Below are positions 13,688 to 22,404 of a DNA stretch of 64,000 nucleotides, one piece after another (position 1 is the stretch's first letter; the number at the start of each line of letters is the position of its first letter). The stretch is from Duganella flavida. Its GTDB lineage: Bacteria; Pseudomonadota; Gammaproteobacteria; Burkholderiales; Burkholderiaceae_D. The stretch lies in NCBI RefSeq assembly GCF_009857445.1, contig NZ_WWCN01000023.1, positions 1 to 64,000 of the forward strand, in the 5' to 3' direction. A program made the position numbers and the translations under genes. The notes beneath the pieces were generated by a model. It was not told where the DNA came from. It saw only the letters and a program-made list of their open reading frames with translations, and did no database searches.

Positions 13688-15654
13688 TTGGCCGCCTCAT
13701 GCAGTTCGCGCCAGTTGATGATCTCGCGCCAGCTCAGGCGGCCGGCGCGGCGCATGATGCGCACACTGCCGATGGTTGGCGCCACGCCCGCCGCCGCACC
13801 AGCGCCGACAACGACATACGTTTTCTCCTGCCAGATGCGCCCGATCGGATCGGCCTCGCCTCGCGTGACTGTTTGCGGCAGCAGTGTGGGTAGCGGCACG
13901 TAGCCGGGCAGCACCTCGCCCGCGATCGGCACAGCGCCTTCTGCCGGCAAGCCGCTGGTGACGCTGAGCGCGTAACTTCGGCTATGCGCCGGACTGCACA
14001 TATCCGCGCCGGGCAGCACGGTGTTGAACAGCACCACGCCATCCGCCAGCTTGCCGGTGTCGATGCTGCGCTCGGTCGCCGCAGTGAAGTCGATATACCA
14101 GCCTTTGCTGCCGGGCTCCATACGCAAGTCGCTGCCATCGAGGAAGCGCTGGGTCAGTTGGCGGCGGCCGGTGATGATGTCCGGCGGCGTTTGCAGGCTG
14201 TCGATGAGGGCGTAGTAAGACTGCGGCGAGGCCTTGCGGTCAGCCTGCTCTATCAGCCGGCCAGTGCCGAACATGATGAAGTAGCCTTGGCTGGCGTAGG
14301 CTAGCAGCGGCAGCTGCGTGATCGGCTGGCGCCTGCCGCTGGCATCGCGGGCGATGAACAGCGGCTTGCTGATCGCCTTCGCCCACGGCGCGCTGCCGCT
14401 GAAATCGAAGCGCCAAAGATTGCCTTGCAGGTCGCCCGCGTAGGCATAGCGCAGCATGCCGTCGCTATCGTTCAGCAGCACTGGCGCGCTGAGAGCGTTG
14501 GCCTGCGTGACATCCGCAACCGGCGTTGTGATGCGGTAGTAATTGCGGTTGAACCGCCAGCCTTCGTCACGCGGTTTGTCGAGGGCCAGCAGGAATAAGG
14601 CGCCCTTGCCATCGCCAGCGTTATTGATGCCACTGGCGACGATGGCGAAGTCGCGCACCACATCGCGCCGCACGCGCACCCTGGCGAGTTGCGGGATGGC
14701 GGTGACATTGCCCATCAGCGGATCGTCGCGGCTGGTGAATTCCCACAGCGCGCCGAGGCCATCAGCAAAATGCGTGGGATCGGTGATGTCCAGCGCGAAC
14801 ACGCCGGGCGCTCCGCCGCCCATGGCGGCGAGCAGGATGGTTTTCTTGTTGCCGTCAATGCGGGCTTCGCCAGCGCTGGCAGGGCCGTCCACGTAGGCGC
14901 GATGCAGGTAGGCGGCATCGGTCAGGTGGTGCAGTTGGGCGATCAAGGCATCCGGGATGTAGGCGAACAGCTCGTTGCCGCTGGCGGCGTCGAAGGCGTG
15001 CAGCATGCCATCGTTGGCGCCGAGGTAGACGGCGGTGCGGCGGTCTGTCGGACCGACGTAGACAGGCGTGCCGTGGACGGTGTCGCCAAGTATGCTGCTG
15101 CGGCGGCGGAATGGTGCACCTTCCAGCGTACGATCGCCACGCAGATAGGCGACGCGCTGCTCGCCAAGATGGTCGTCACGATCGAGCTGTGCTCGCTGCG
15201 CAGCCGACAGTGCCGGCCATGTGAAGGGAATCATGGTCAATGCGCCGTCAGGCTGCACGATGGCGCTGTAAATCTGGCGCAGCGCCGGTGCAGGCGTTGG
15301 CGGTCGGCCGGCATCGCCAGTCAGGATGACGCCCGCATCCCATGCCAGTGTGGACGTTGCGCCGACGCCGGCTGACAACACGTAGCGCGAGAAATGCCCG
15401 CCCCAGTCGGCAAGATCCATCGAGGCTTGATACAAATCGCCAGCGCTGGCCGATGGCGCACCGCCGGCTACAGGGAGTCGCGCAGGCCGCAGCAGAATTG
15501 CGCCGCTGGCCGTACCTTTGCTACCGGTCGAAGCCGGGCTGCAAGTAGCGGCAATCGGACCACTATCAATCTCCAGCGGCGGCGGCACAGCGCGGGCCAG
15601 CGTGCAGATGGCCCCTGCCAGCAGCCACACAGGTATTTTGAGAATTTGCTTCAT
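13684..15654 (-). CDS. pilY1: pilus tip-associated protein PilY1, short form
   Basis: A 656-residue secreted protein. It has a signal peptide (to about residue 22, ARA/V), and most of it corresponds to the PilY1 C-terminal beta-propeller: GDTVHGTPVYVG, AVYLGANDGMLHAFDA, LLAAMGGGAPGVFALDITDP, YAGDLQGNLWRFDFSG. The long N-terminal von Willebrand-type region of about 400 residues found in PilY1 of 1000-1200 residues is absent. The calcium loop normally ahead of YAGDLQGNLW reads NDSDGMLRYAYAGD, with Arg at the last ligand position. PilY1 proteins sit at the pilus tip and affect adhesion and retraction. Overlaps pilX and pilE by 4 bp each. Confidence 0.9.
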   Translation of the reverse strand: MKQILKIPVWLLAGAICTLARAVPPPLEIDSGPIAATCSPASTGSKGTASGAILLRPARLPVAGGAPSASAGDLYQASMDLADWGGHFSRYVLSAGVGATSTLAWDAGVILTGDAGRPPTPAPALRQIYSAIVQPDGALTMIPFTWPALSAAQRAQLDRDDHLGEQRVAYLRGDRTLEGAPFRRRSSILGDTVHGTPVYVGPTDRRTAVYLGANDGMLHAFDAASGNELFAYIPDALIAQLHHLTDAAYLHRAYVDGPASAGEARIDGNKKTILLAAMGGGAPGVFALDITDPTHFADGLGALWEFTSRDDPLMGNVTAIPQLARVRVRRDVVRDFAIVASGINNAGDGKGALFLLALDKPRDEGWRFNRNYYRITTPVADVTQANALSAPVLLNDSDGMLRYAYAGDLQGNLWRFDFSGSAPWAKAISKPLFIARDASGRRQPITQLPLLAYASQGYFIMFGTGRLIEQADRKASPQSYYALIDSLQTPPDIITGRRQLTQRFLDGSDLRMEPGSKGWYIDFTAATERSIDTGKLADGVVLFNTVLPGADMCSPAHSRSYALSVTSGLPAEGAVPIAGEVLPGYVPLPTLLPQTVTRGEADPIGRIWQEKTYVVVGAGAAAGVAPTIGSVRIMRRAGRLSWREIINWRELHEAAK

Positions 15655-16244
15655 GGCGTCTCCTCCGGTTTGCTAAACACGCTTTGCAACACAACCTCGG
15701 TTTCTGGTTTGGCGCCGAAGCCGAGGGCAGTGACGCGGTAGCAATAATGCGGCTCCGCGGCGGCGGACGCGTCGTCGCCAGGTTGATGGCATTCCATACG
15801 TTCGATCAGGTAGCGCGGCTTCTTGAATGGCAAAAAGCCCTCTCCTGTCGGCATCACGGCACCTGTGTAGGTGCCGTGAGTGACTGTGCAGTCGCCGCCG
15901 TCAGCGCCGGACAGATCCACCTTTTGCCACACCGGCGTCGCGCTGGACGGCGCACGCGCACACAAACCGGCGCTGGCCGCACCGGCACCGGCATCACACG
16001 ACTCCGCGAATCCTTCGCCGCTTTCAAATGCAATATGGCGGGCTGGATCGAGGCTGTTGTCGATCTCGTGTTCCGCATCTTTCAAAGCATCCTCCGTCGC
16101 CAGAAACGCCACATCCCGATCGCGCTCAGCGCGCGCCGCTTTTTCGCTTTGCAAACTCAACTGGGCAGCCGACACGCCCAATAGCATCACCATGATCAGC
16201 AGCACCAGGCTAATCAACAGTGCAATTCCTCGTTGCCCGCGCAT
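15651..16244 (-). CDS. pilX: minor pilin PilX
   Basis: A 197-residue inner-membrane prepilin-like protein. It starts MRGQRGIALLISLVLLIMVM, the PilX N-terminal signature (Gly before the hydrophobic helix, no Glu+5). Four or more cysteines in the head domain (SCDAG, GLCAR, GDCTV, MECHQ, HYCYRV). It is one of the minor pilins that initiate assembly together with PilV, PilW and PilY1. It begins 3 bp after pilW and overlaps pilY1 by 4 bp. Confidence 0.88.
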   Translation of the reverse strand: MRGQRGIALLISLVLLIMVMLLGVSAAQLSLQSEKAARAERDRDVAFLATEDALKDAEHEIDNSLDPARHIAFESGEGFAESCDAGAGAASAGLCARAPSSATPVWQKVDLSGADGGDCTVTHGTYTGAVMPTGEGFLPFKKPRYLIERMECHQPGDDASAAAEPHYCYRVTALGFGAKPETEVVLQSVFSKPEETP

Positions 16245-16247
16245 GAT

Positions 16248-17132
16248 TCAGCCATCCCGGTTGCGCAGCGCCACGGTCACGCTGAACAGCCGCCGCGCGC
16301 GCAGCCGCTGCGATGCCGGCAAGCTGCCCTCCACCACGCGCACGCCAATGTCCTCCCCATGCGCATCGGAGTACGCCGGGCCGAACAAGTCGTAACGCGT
16401 ATTCACCGTGTCGCTGCGGGTGTTGCGCTCGCCGTGCAGCAGCAAGGCCAGCTTGATGCTGCACACGCGCCTCCAACCAGCCATGGCCTGCACGGCGGTC
16501 GCGTTGAGATAGGTGTTGGGCACGCCATCCACCGGCGTATCGGTATCAACGCCGTACAGCACTTGAAACGAGTCCACGCCGCGCACGATGGCGTCCGCGC
16601 CCCAGCCGGAGGCGCTGCGGTACTTGCAGCGCAGTTCTGCCTCGCCGCTTGCGTCTTCCGCGACGTAGAAAATGCTCCAGCCTTGCGACGCGCCCGCCAC
16701 GCCAAAGCCTGCGCAGTTGACGCTGGAGCCATCGCCACTCGCGCCTGCGCCGGAGCCGCTGAAGCGCAAGGCCAGCACATCACTGCCATTCGCCACTGGC
16801 GGCAGTGGCTTGCTGATGCCGTCGCTGCTGCGGCTGATGCTGGCAGCGTCGCGGCCATCAACGGCAGGCGCATCCGGATCGAGCTCGGGCGGTGCGAGGT
16901 CGCCATCCCAGTTGATGTATGCGCCTTGCCGTATCGCTTGCGCCATCGTCTGCAAGGCATAGCGGCCGCCATCTGCCAGCCACGCGTTGTCGGTGTGATT
17001 GCGATAATTGCTGGCGGTGGCGATCAGCAGGCCGCTGGCAAGCAAGGTAAGTAACAGGCCCAGCGCAATGGCGATCAGGAATTCGACCAGGCCCCAGCCA
17101 CTGCCGTTTACATTGCCGCGCGCGGGCTTCAT
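16248..17132 (-). CDS. pilW: minor pilin PilW
   Basis: A 294-residue prepilin-like protein. The N-terminus has SGWGLVEFLIAIALGLLLTL, where Gly-Trp-Gly precedes the helix and Glu is at +5 counted from the cleavage site region, as in PilW. The head domain is large (about 250 residues), with YNYR-type segment SNYRNHTDNAWLADGGRYAL and a glycine-rich loop (SGSGAGASGDGSS). Second gene of the operon; overlaps pilV by 4 bp. Confidence 0.87.
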   Translation of the reverse strand: MKPARGNVNGSGWGLVEFLIAIALGLLLTLLASGLLIATASNYRNHTDNAWLADGGRYALQTMAQAIRQGAYINWDGDLAPPELDPDAPAVDGRDAASISRSSDGISKPLPPVANGSDVLALRFSGSGAGASGDGSSVNCAGFGVAGASQGWSIFYVAEDASGEAELRCKYRSASGWGADAIVRGVDSFQVLYGVDTDTPVDGVPNTYLNATAVQAMAGWRRVCSIKLALLLHGERNTRSDTVNTRYDLFGPAYSDAHGEDIGVRVVEGSLPASQRLRARRLFSVTVALRNRDG

Positions 17133-17665
17133 GGCGTAGCTCCGACCGCCAGTGCCACGCCGGGCGCGTATTCGCCTGTCTCATCCACGACCGGCGTGCC
17201 ATCTGGATTCTTGCCGCGCCAGCCGACCTTGACCACCAAAGGCGCAGCAGCGTCGCCCATGCAAGCCCAGCGCAATTGGCCGCCGCTCCACAAGCCTGCA
17301 TCGCGGCAAATCAAGACGCGGCCAGCAGGCAGGATTTGCCGCACCTGCTGCTTGGACTCATACATATCGGCCCACGCCAGCGCCGCGCTGGCGCACGCAT
17401 CGCCGTGACAGAAGACAGCAGGCGCGGATGGCAGCGGCTCCGCATAGGCATCGTAATTGAGGGTGAGATAGAGCGCGGCCTGCGCCGGATTGGCACGCAT
17501 GCGCTCAACCAGCGCAGTCGCCATCTGCGTCGCCTGCGACAACAACAGGGCCTGATGCCGCGCCCGCAGCGCCGCCATCTGCAAGGCCACGCCGCCGATG
17601 ATGCCCAAAGCGAGCACCACTACCGCAATCAGAGTTTCCAGCAAGGTAAAGCCGCGTGCGCGCAT
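17129..17665 (-). CDS. pilV: minor pilin PilV
   Basis: First gene of the minor-pilin operon, 178 residues. It begins MRARGFTLLETLIAVVVLAL, a perfect class III signal (G/FTLLE). The ATG at 17665 has GGAGG seven bases ahead; an earlier in-frame ATG at 17680 has none. The remaining protein shows MATALVERMRANPAQ, the typical PilV follow-up helix. The operon pilV-W-X-Y1-E-fimT has almost no intergenic space, so it is one transcript. Confidence 0.9.
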   Translation of the reverse strand: MRARGFTLLETLIAVVVLALGIIGGVALQMAALRARHQALLLSQATQMATALVERMRANPAQAALYLTLNYDAYAEPLPSAPAVFCHGDACASAALAWADMYESKQQVRQILPAGRVLICRDAGLWSGGQLRWACMGDAAAPLVVKVGWRGKNPDGTPVVDETGEYAPGVALAVGATP

Positions 17666-17758
17666 GGCACACCTCCGCAAGTCGGGGAGACTGCGTTAAA
17701 AGGTAGCAGCGGCTAAAGCAGAGAGTATGAGGTGTATCAAAAGTGCGCCAGCAATACG

Positions 17759-18232
17759 CTAGCTCTTGCGCGGAGCCTTGCGCTCCTGGCCGACTTCGGC
17801 AATGGCGTTCTGGAACTCGGCCAGATCTTCAAAGTTTTTGTAGACCGATGCAAAGCGGATGTACGCCACGTTATCGAGGCGCTTCAGTTCCTGCATTACC
17901 AGCTCGCCGATGTAGCCGGTGTCCACTTCGCGCTGACCGCTGGTCAGCAGCTTTTCTTCAATCGTAGCAATGGCGGCATCGACCGCAGGCGCAGCCACCG
18001 GACGCTTGCGCAACGCCAGCTCCAGACTACCGCGCAGCTTGGCCGAGCTGTACTCGGTGCGGCTACCATTCTTCTTGACCACATACGGCATCACCAGTTC
18101 GATGCGCTCATACGTGGTAAATCGTTTATCACATTTCCCGCAGCGCCGGCGCCGGCGAATGGAGTCCCCTTCCTCCGATACACGCGTATCGAGGACCTGG
18201 GTGTCTTCATGCTGGCAGAACGGACATTTCAT
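17759..18232 (-). CDS. nrdR: transcriptional repressor NrdR
   Basis: Zinc-ribbon plus ATP-cone regulator of ribonucleotide reductase genes, 157 residues. Zinc ligands Cys3, Cys6, Cys31 and Cys34 (MKCPFC ... RCGKC), then RFTTYERIE, then the ATP-cone (about 46-136) with VVKKNGSRTEY. It senses dATP/ATP and represses nrd genes at NrdR boxes. Follows glyA in the same direction after a 94-bp gap that contains a REP-like repeat; the same order glyA-nrdR is usual in betaproteobacteria. Confidence 0.97.
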   Translation of the reverse strand: MKCPFCQHEDTQVLDTRVSEEGDSIRRRRRCGKCDKRFTTYERIELVMPYVVKKNGSRTEYSSAKLRGSLELALRKRPVAAPAVDAAIATIEEKLLTSGQREVDTGYIGELVMQELKRLDNVAYIRFASVYKNFEDLAEFQNAIAEVGQERKAPRKS

Positions 18233-18250
18233 AGTGGCGCTTTAGTTAGC

Positions 18251-18320
18251 GTCGTCCTCGCGAAAGCGGGGACCCATAGAACGCATGCTCAGTATGGATC
18301 CCCGCCTACGCGGGGACGAC
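18251..18320. repeat. REP-like inverted repeat
   Basis: Two arms of about 28 bp, GTCGTCCTCGCGAAAGCGGG... and its imperfect complement ...CCCGCCTACGCGGGGACGAC, differ at only a few positions and enclose about 14 bp. This type of palindrome, with a gcgaaagcgggg / ccccgc..gcgggg core, recurs in intergenic regions of many proteobacteria. It lies between glyA and nrdR and may fold in the transcript. Confidence 0.75.
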
Positions 18321-18326
18321 GGGGTA

Positions 18327-19574
18327 TTACTTGGCGTAGACAGGGAACTTGTCAGCCAGAACCTTCACCGCCGCCTTGACGCGCTCGATGGTGGCTGCGT
18401 CGTGCGGGTTATCCAGCACGTCAGCGATCAGGTTGCCGACTTGTTCCGCTTCCGCTTCCTTGAAGCCGCGGGTGGTCATCGCTGGCGAGCCCAGACGAAC
18501 GCCCGACGTCACGAATGGCTTCTGTGGATCGTTAGGAATGCCGTTTTTGTTGGTGGTGATGTGCGCCGAACCCAGGATCGCTTCCGCTTCCTTACCGGTC
18601 AGATTCTTCGGACGCAGGTCCACCAGCATCACGTGCGACTCAGTGCCGCCCGATACGATGCGCAGGCCGCGCTTGATCAGGGTCTTGGCCAGCACGTCGG
18701 CGTTCTTCACCACTTGCTGCTGGTACTCTTTGAACGCAGGCTGCAGCGCTTCCTGGAAAGCCACGGCTTTGCCAGCGATCACGTGCATCAGCGGGCCGCC
18801 CTGGATACCAGGGAAGATGGCCGAGTTGATGGCTTTCTCGTGTTCAGCCTTCATCAGGATGATGCCGCCGCGTGGACCGCGCAGCGATTTGTGGGTGGTC
18901 GAGGTGACGAAGTCAGCGTGCGGCACTGGGTTAGGATACAGGCCAGCAGCGATCAGGCCAGCGTAGTGCGCCATGTCGACCATGAAGTACGCGCCCACCG
19001 CTTTGGCGACCGCAGCGAAACGCTCGAAGTCGATTTTTTTCGAGAAGGCCGAGGCGCCGGCGATGATCAGCTTAGGCCTGTGTTCCTTGGCCAGTGCTTC
19101 CATGGCGTCGTAATCGATGTCTTCCGCAGCGGTCAGGCCGTAGGACACCACGTTGAACCATTTGCCCGACATATTCAGTGGCATGCCGTGGGTCAGGTGG
19201 CCGCCTTCTGCCAGCGACATGCCCATGATGGTGTCGCCTGGTTTCAGCACGGCGAAGAATACGCCCTGGTTGGCTTGCGAGCCCGAGTTAGGCTGTACGT
19301 TGGCAGCTTCGGCGCCGAACAGTTTCTTAACGCGGTCCATGGCCAGTTGCTCAACCACGTCGACGTACTCGCAGCCACCGTAGTAGCGCTTGCCTGGGTA
19401 GCCTTCGGCGTATTTGTTGGTCAGTTGCGAACCTTGCGCTTCCATGACGGCTGGCGAGGTGTAGTTCTCCGACGCGATCAGTTCAATGTGATCGTGCTGG
19501 CGGGTGTTTTCGTTTTGAATTGCGCCGAACAGTTCTGGGTCTACGCTGGCGAGGGTGTGATCTTTTGCGAACAT
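18327..19574 (-). CDS. glyA: serine hydroxymethyltransferase
   Basis: PLP enzyme that turns serine and tetrahydrofolate into glycine and methylene-THF, the main entry of one-carbon units. With start at 19574 (TGGAG ahead) the protein has 415 residues (E. coli 417). PLP lysine is Lys229 in TSTTHKSLRGPRGG; substrate motifs IELIASENYTS (30-40) and YAEGYPGKRYYGG (55-67) are intact. An upstream in-frame ATG at 19637 lies inside the leader and is not used. The leader carries a ZTP riboswitch, which ties expression to one-carbon shortage. Confidence 0.97.
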   Translation of the reverse strand: MFAKDHTLASVDPELFGAIQNENTRQHDHIELIASENYTSPAVMEAQGSQLTNKYAEGYPGKRYYGGCEYVDVVEQLAMDRVKKLFGAEAANVQPNSGSQANQGVFFAVLKPGDTIMGMSLAEGGHLTHGMPLNMSGKWFNVVSYGLTAAEDIDYDAMEALAKEHRPKLIIAGASAFSKKIDFERFAAVAKAVGAYFMVDMAHYAGLIAAGLYPNPVPHADFVTSTTHKSLRGPRGGIILMKAEHEKAINSAIFPGIQGGPLMHVIAGKAVAFQEALQPAFKEYQQQVVKNADVLAKTLIKRGLRIVSGGTESHVMLVDLRPKNLTGKEAEAILGSAHITTNKNGIPNDPQKPFVTSGVRLGSPAMTTRGFKEAEAEQVGNLIADVLDNPHDAATIERVKAAVKVLADKFPVYAK

Positions 19575-19672
19575 GAAAAAACTCCAATCGAATGAGTAAC
19601 TTTGTTTCTGGCAGTTGGATCGAAAGAGAGAAGCCATAGCGGACCGGCAGCCTCTTCGTGCTTTCCATCGAG

Positions 19673-19742
19673 GGCTGCCCAGGCGAACGGCTGTTGAAAT
19701 CTCACGTTTCCCGGTGGATGCCCACCTTTCGCTGACTGATCA
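19673..19742 (-). promoter_or_regulatory. ZTP (pfl motif) riboswitch controlling glyA
   Basis: Read on the minus strand, the leader contains the two conserved halves of the pfl motif: CAGTCAGCGAAA, then the hairpin GGTGGG-cat-CCACC, then GGGAAACGTGAGA (about 19737-19700); and after a short linker GCCGTTCGCCTGGGCA (19691-19676), the part that makes the pseudoknot and ligand pocket. ZTP/ZMP (AICAR derivatives) accumulate when 10-formyl-THF is short, and such switches are known in front of folate one-carbon genes. Directly downstream, GGCAGCC (19679-19673, overlapping the 3' conserved strand) can pair with GGCTGCC (19652-19646), a plausible competing helix. Confidence 0.85.
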
Positions 19743-19937
19743 AAAACGCACTATTGTGGTGCATTTTTAGAAATCTTTCCAGCTTTTCGCCAGTTACGTG
19801 AGACGTAATGGAAGCCAGATTGTATTTGATGCGCCAGATTTGAGCAAGAAAAGGTATTGCATTATTGGCAATTTAACCTATAAGGGAATTTACGGATACA
19901 ATTTTGGGCACTTCCCACCCACTTACAAGGATCGATC

Positions 19938-20684
19938 ATGATCGTCTTCATCACCGGCGCGACGGCCGGCTTCGGCGCCGCGATGGCGCGCATCTTTGCC
20001 AGCAACGGCCACAAAGTCCTGATCAGCGGCCGCCGCGAAGATCGCCTGCAGGCGCTGTCGGCCGAGCTGGGCGGTGCTGTGCGCCCTATCGTGCTGGACG
20101 TCACCGACCGCGAGTCGATCAAGGCGGCGCTGGACGGCCTGCCGCCAGAATGGCGCGACATCGATGTGCTGGTGAATAACGCCGGCCTGGCGCTGGGCGT
20201 GACCCCGGCCCACACCTCATCGCTGGAAGACTGGGACACCATGATCGCCACCAACGTCAGCGGCCTGGTGGCCATGACCCGCGCCATCCTGCCGGGCATG
20301 GTCGAACGCAATCGCGGCACCATCATTAACATCGGTTCGATTGCTGGTTCGACGGCTTATCCGGGCGGCAACGTGTACGGCGCCACCAAGGCCTTCGTCA
20401 ACCAGTTCACGCAAAACCTGCGGGCGGATTTGGCCGGCACCGGCGTGCGCACCACCAACCTGGCGCCAGGCCTGTGCGGCGGCACCGAGTTCTCCAACGT
20501 GCGCCTGAAGGATGACGCCGCAGCGGCCAAGGTCTACGAAGGCACCACCCCGCTGACGGCCGAGGACATCGCCAACACCGCCTACTGGATCGCCACCCTC
20601 CCTGCGCACGTCAACATCAACCGCATCGACATGATGCCGACCTGCCAGGGTTACGGCGCGCTCAACGTCAAACGCGCGCTGTAA
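19938..20684 (+). CDS. ydfG: short-chain dehydrogenase, YdfG-like (3-hydroxy acid / allo-threonine dehydrogenase)
   Basis: A 248-residue classical SDR, the same length as E. coli YdfG and very similar along its whole length (MIVFITGATAGFG, DIDVLVNNAGLALG, GTEFSNVR, LPAHVNIN). NADP loop TGATAGFG (6-13), NNAG (79-82), catalytic Ser133, Tyr146 and Lys150 (YGATK). Arg31-Arg32 after the second strand suggests NADP. YdfG oxidises L-allo-threonine, serine and 3-hydroxy acids and reduces malonic semialdehyde. Single gene between glyA (divergent) and the tol operon; the 363-bp gap to glyA contains the glyA leader and an AT-rich stretch with no gene. Confidence 0.9.
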   Translation: MIVFITGATAGFGAAMARIFASNGHKVLISGRREDRLQALSAELGGAVRPIVLDVTDRESIKAALDGLPPEWRDIDVLVNNAGLALGVTPAHTSSLEDWDTMIATNVSGLVAMTRAILPGMVERNRGTIINIGSIAGSTAYPGGNVYGATKAFVNQFTQNLRADLAGTGVRTTNLAPGLCGGTEFSNVRLKDDAAAAKVYEGTTPLTAEDIANTAYWIATLPAHVNINRIDMMPTCQGYGALNVKRAL

Positions 20685-20840
20685 CCGGGCCGGGCCTCCC
20701 TTTCTAACGGGAGGCCCTGAATTCGTAAGCCATTGTTACAATCCTTGGCAAACGCCCGGGAAATCGCTTTACTATCGCCGGGTACCAACACAACAATATC
20801 GCGTAGAATGTTGCTCAATCACATTGGTAGTCAAAACAAC

Positions 20841-21251
20841 ATGTCTGCAGATTTTATCTGGAACGTCCGGGTCTATTACGAGGACACCGACGCCGGCGGT
20901 ATCGTCTATTACGCAAATTACCTCAAATTCTTCGAGCGCGCCCGCACCGAGTGGCTGCGCGCCCTCCACGTCAACCAGCACGACTTGCTGGCCGAGCATG
21001 ACGCCATGTTCGTCGTCAAAAGCGTGAGCGCTGACTATCATGCGCCCGCAAAGCTCGATGATGAATTAAAATTAACGGTTAGTATCGAAAAAATCGGCCG
21101 CGCCTCCATCGTGTTCCATCAGGAGGCCTGGCGCGGCGAAACATTGCTGAATACGGCGCGGGTCAAAGTTGGCTGCGTCGATTCTGCCCTGCGTCCGCGC
21201 GCCGTTCCTGCGATCGTCGCCGACAAAATGCGTCACACCACCAAAGACTGA
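20841..21251 (+). CDS. ybgC: acyl-CoA thioesterase YbgC, Tol-Pal associated
   Basis: Hot-dog-fold thioesterase of 136 residues, first gene of the tol operon. The start at 20841 (MSADFIWNVRVYYEDTD) matches the family; longer in-frame starts add nothing recognisable. The 4HBT signature is VYYEDTDAGGIVYYANYLKF with catalytic Asp17; the His that follows in E. coli (VVYH) is Tyr24 here. YbgC hydrolyses short-chain acyl-CoA or acts with acyl carrier protein near the membrane. tolQ begins 6 bp after its stop. Confidence 0.94.
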   Translation: MSADFIWNVRVYYEDTDAGGIVYYANYLKFFERARTEWLRALHVNQHDLLAEHDAMFVVKSVSADYHAPAKLDDELKLTVSIEKIGRASIVFHQEAWRGETLLNTARVKVGCVDSALRPRAVPAIVADKMRHTTKD

Positions 21252-21257
21252 TAAACA

Positions 21258-21950
21258 ATGAACGTCACCCAAGACCTTTCTTTCCTGTCCCTCATCACCA
21301 ACGCGCACCTGATCGTACAGCTGATCATGGCGCTGCTGTTCGTCATTTCGCTGACCAGCTGGACCTACATTTTCAGCAAGCTGTTCGCCATCAAATCGGC
21401 GCGCCGCCTGACGGTGGAATTTGAAAAGACCTTCTGGGCCGGCGGCAACCTGCACGCGCTGTACCAGAACGCCGGCAAGGACCGCGCCAACAGCGGCCCG
21501 CTGGCCCGCATCTTCGAGGCCGGCATGGGTGAGTTCATCAAATCGAAAGCCGCCTTTGCCGCCAACCGCGACAACCTGGACGCCGGCGCCGTGCTGGACA
21601 GCGCACGCCGCGCCATGCGCGCTGCCTTCCAGCGCGAGATGGATGCGCTGGAATCGCACCTGGCCTTCCTGGCCTCGGTTGGTTCGGTGTCGCCGTACAT
21701 CGGCCTGCTGGGTACCGTGTGGGGCATCATGAACGCCTTCCGCGGCCTGGCCAACGTGCAGCAAGCAACGCTGGCTGCGGTGGCGCCCGGCATTGCTGAA
21801 GCGCTGATCGCGACCGCCATCGGCCTGTTCGCGGCGATTCCTGCGTTCGTGGCTTACAACCGTTTCTCGTACGACGTGGACCGCCTGGCGATCCGTTTTG
21901 AGAGCTTCGTTGAAGAGTTCTCCAACATCCTGCAACGCCAGTCGCGTTAA
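21258..21950 (+). CDS. tolQ: Tol-Pal system protein TolQ
   Basis: Inner-membrane motor stator homologous to ExbB/MotA, 230 residues. Three membrane segments: about 17-37 (LIVQLIMALLFVISLTSWTY), about 137-157 (FLASVGSVSPYIGLLGTVWG) and about 172-194 (AEALIATAIGLFAAIPAFVA). With TolR it uses proton flow to energise TolA during envelope constriction. Follows ybgC by 6 bp and precedes tolR by 16 bp. Confidence 0.97.
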   Translation: MNVTQDLSFLSLITNAHLIVQLIMALLFVISLTSWTYIFSKLFAIKSARRLTVEFEKTFWAGGNLHALYQNAGKDRANSGPLARIFEAGMGEFIKSKAAFAANRDNLDAGAVLDSARRAMRAAFQREMDALESHLAFLASVGSVSPYIGLLGTVWGIMNAFRGLANVQQATLAAVAPGIAEALIATAIGLFAAIPAFVAYNRFSYDVDRLAIRFESFVEEFSNILQRQSR

Positions 21951-21966
21951 TCGAGGGCGATAGATT

Positions 21967-22404
21967 ATGGCCTCCTCTTTCTCCAGCGGCATGCGCGGTG
22001 GCCGGACCCGCAAGCTGAAGTCCGAAATCAACGTCGTGCCTTACATCGACGTGATGCTGGTGCTGCTGATTATTTTCATGGTAATGCCATCGGCGAATGA
22101 CCCGAGCGTGGTGGACCTGCCGCGCGCAGAAAAATCCACCAAGCCGCCGAGCGACTACGTGCAGATCGTGCTGAAACCGAACGGCGCGCTGTCGATCGGT
22201 GTCAAAGGCAAGGATGAAGATGCGCCGGAAACCTCGCCGAATCGGGACGCGCTGGTACGCAAGCTGCGCACCATCCACGAGGCGCATCCCGACTATCCGG
22301 TGCTGATCGCCGGCGACAAGGAAAGCAAGTACGACGACGTGATCCAGCTGATCTCGGAAGCGAAGAAACTGGGCATCACCCGCGTGGGCCTGTCCACCAA
22401 GTAA
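21967..22404 (+). CDS. tolR: Tol-Pal system protein TolR
   Basis: ExbD/TolR family, 145 residues. Single membrane segment with the proton-carrying Asp in the motif EINVVPYIDVMLVLLIIFMV, followed by a periplasmic peptidoglycan-binding domain ending in ITRVGLSTK. Works in a TolQ-TolR complex. Its stop is immediately followed by the tolA ATG with no gap. Confidence 0.97.
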   Translation: MASSFSSGMRGGRTRKLKSEINVVPYIDVMLVLLIIFMVMPSANDPSVVDLPRAEKSTKPPSDYVQIVLKPNGALSIGVKGKDEDAPETSPNRDALVRKLRTIHEAHPDYPVLIAGDKESKYDDVIQLISEAKKLGITRVGLSTK

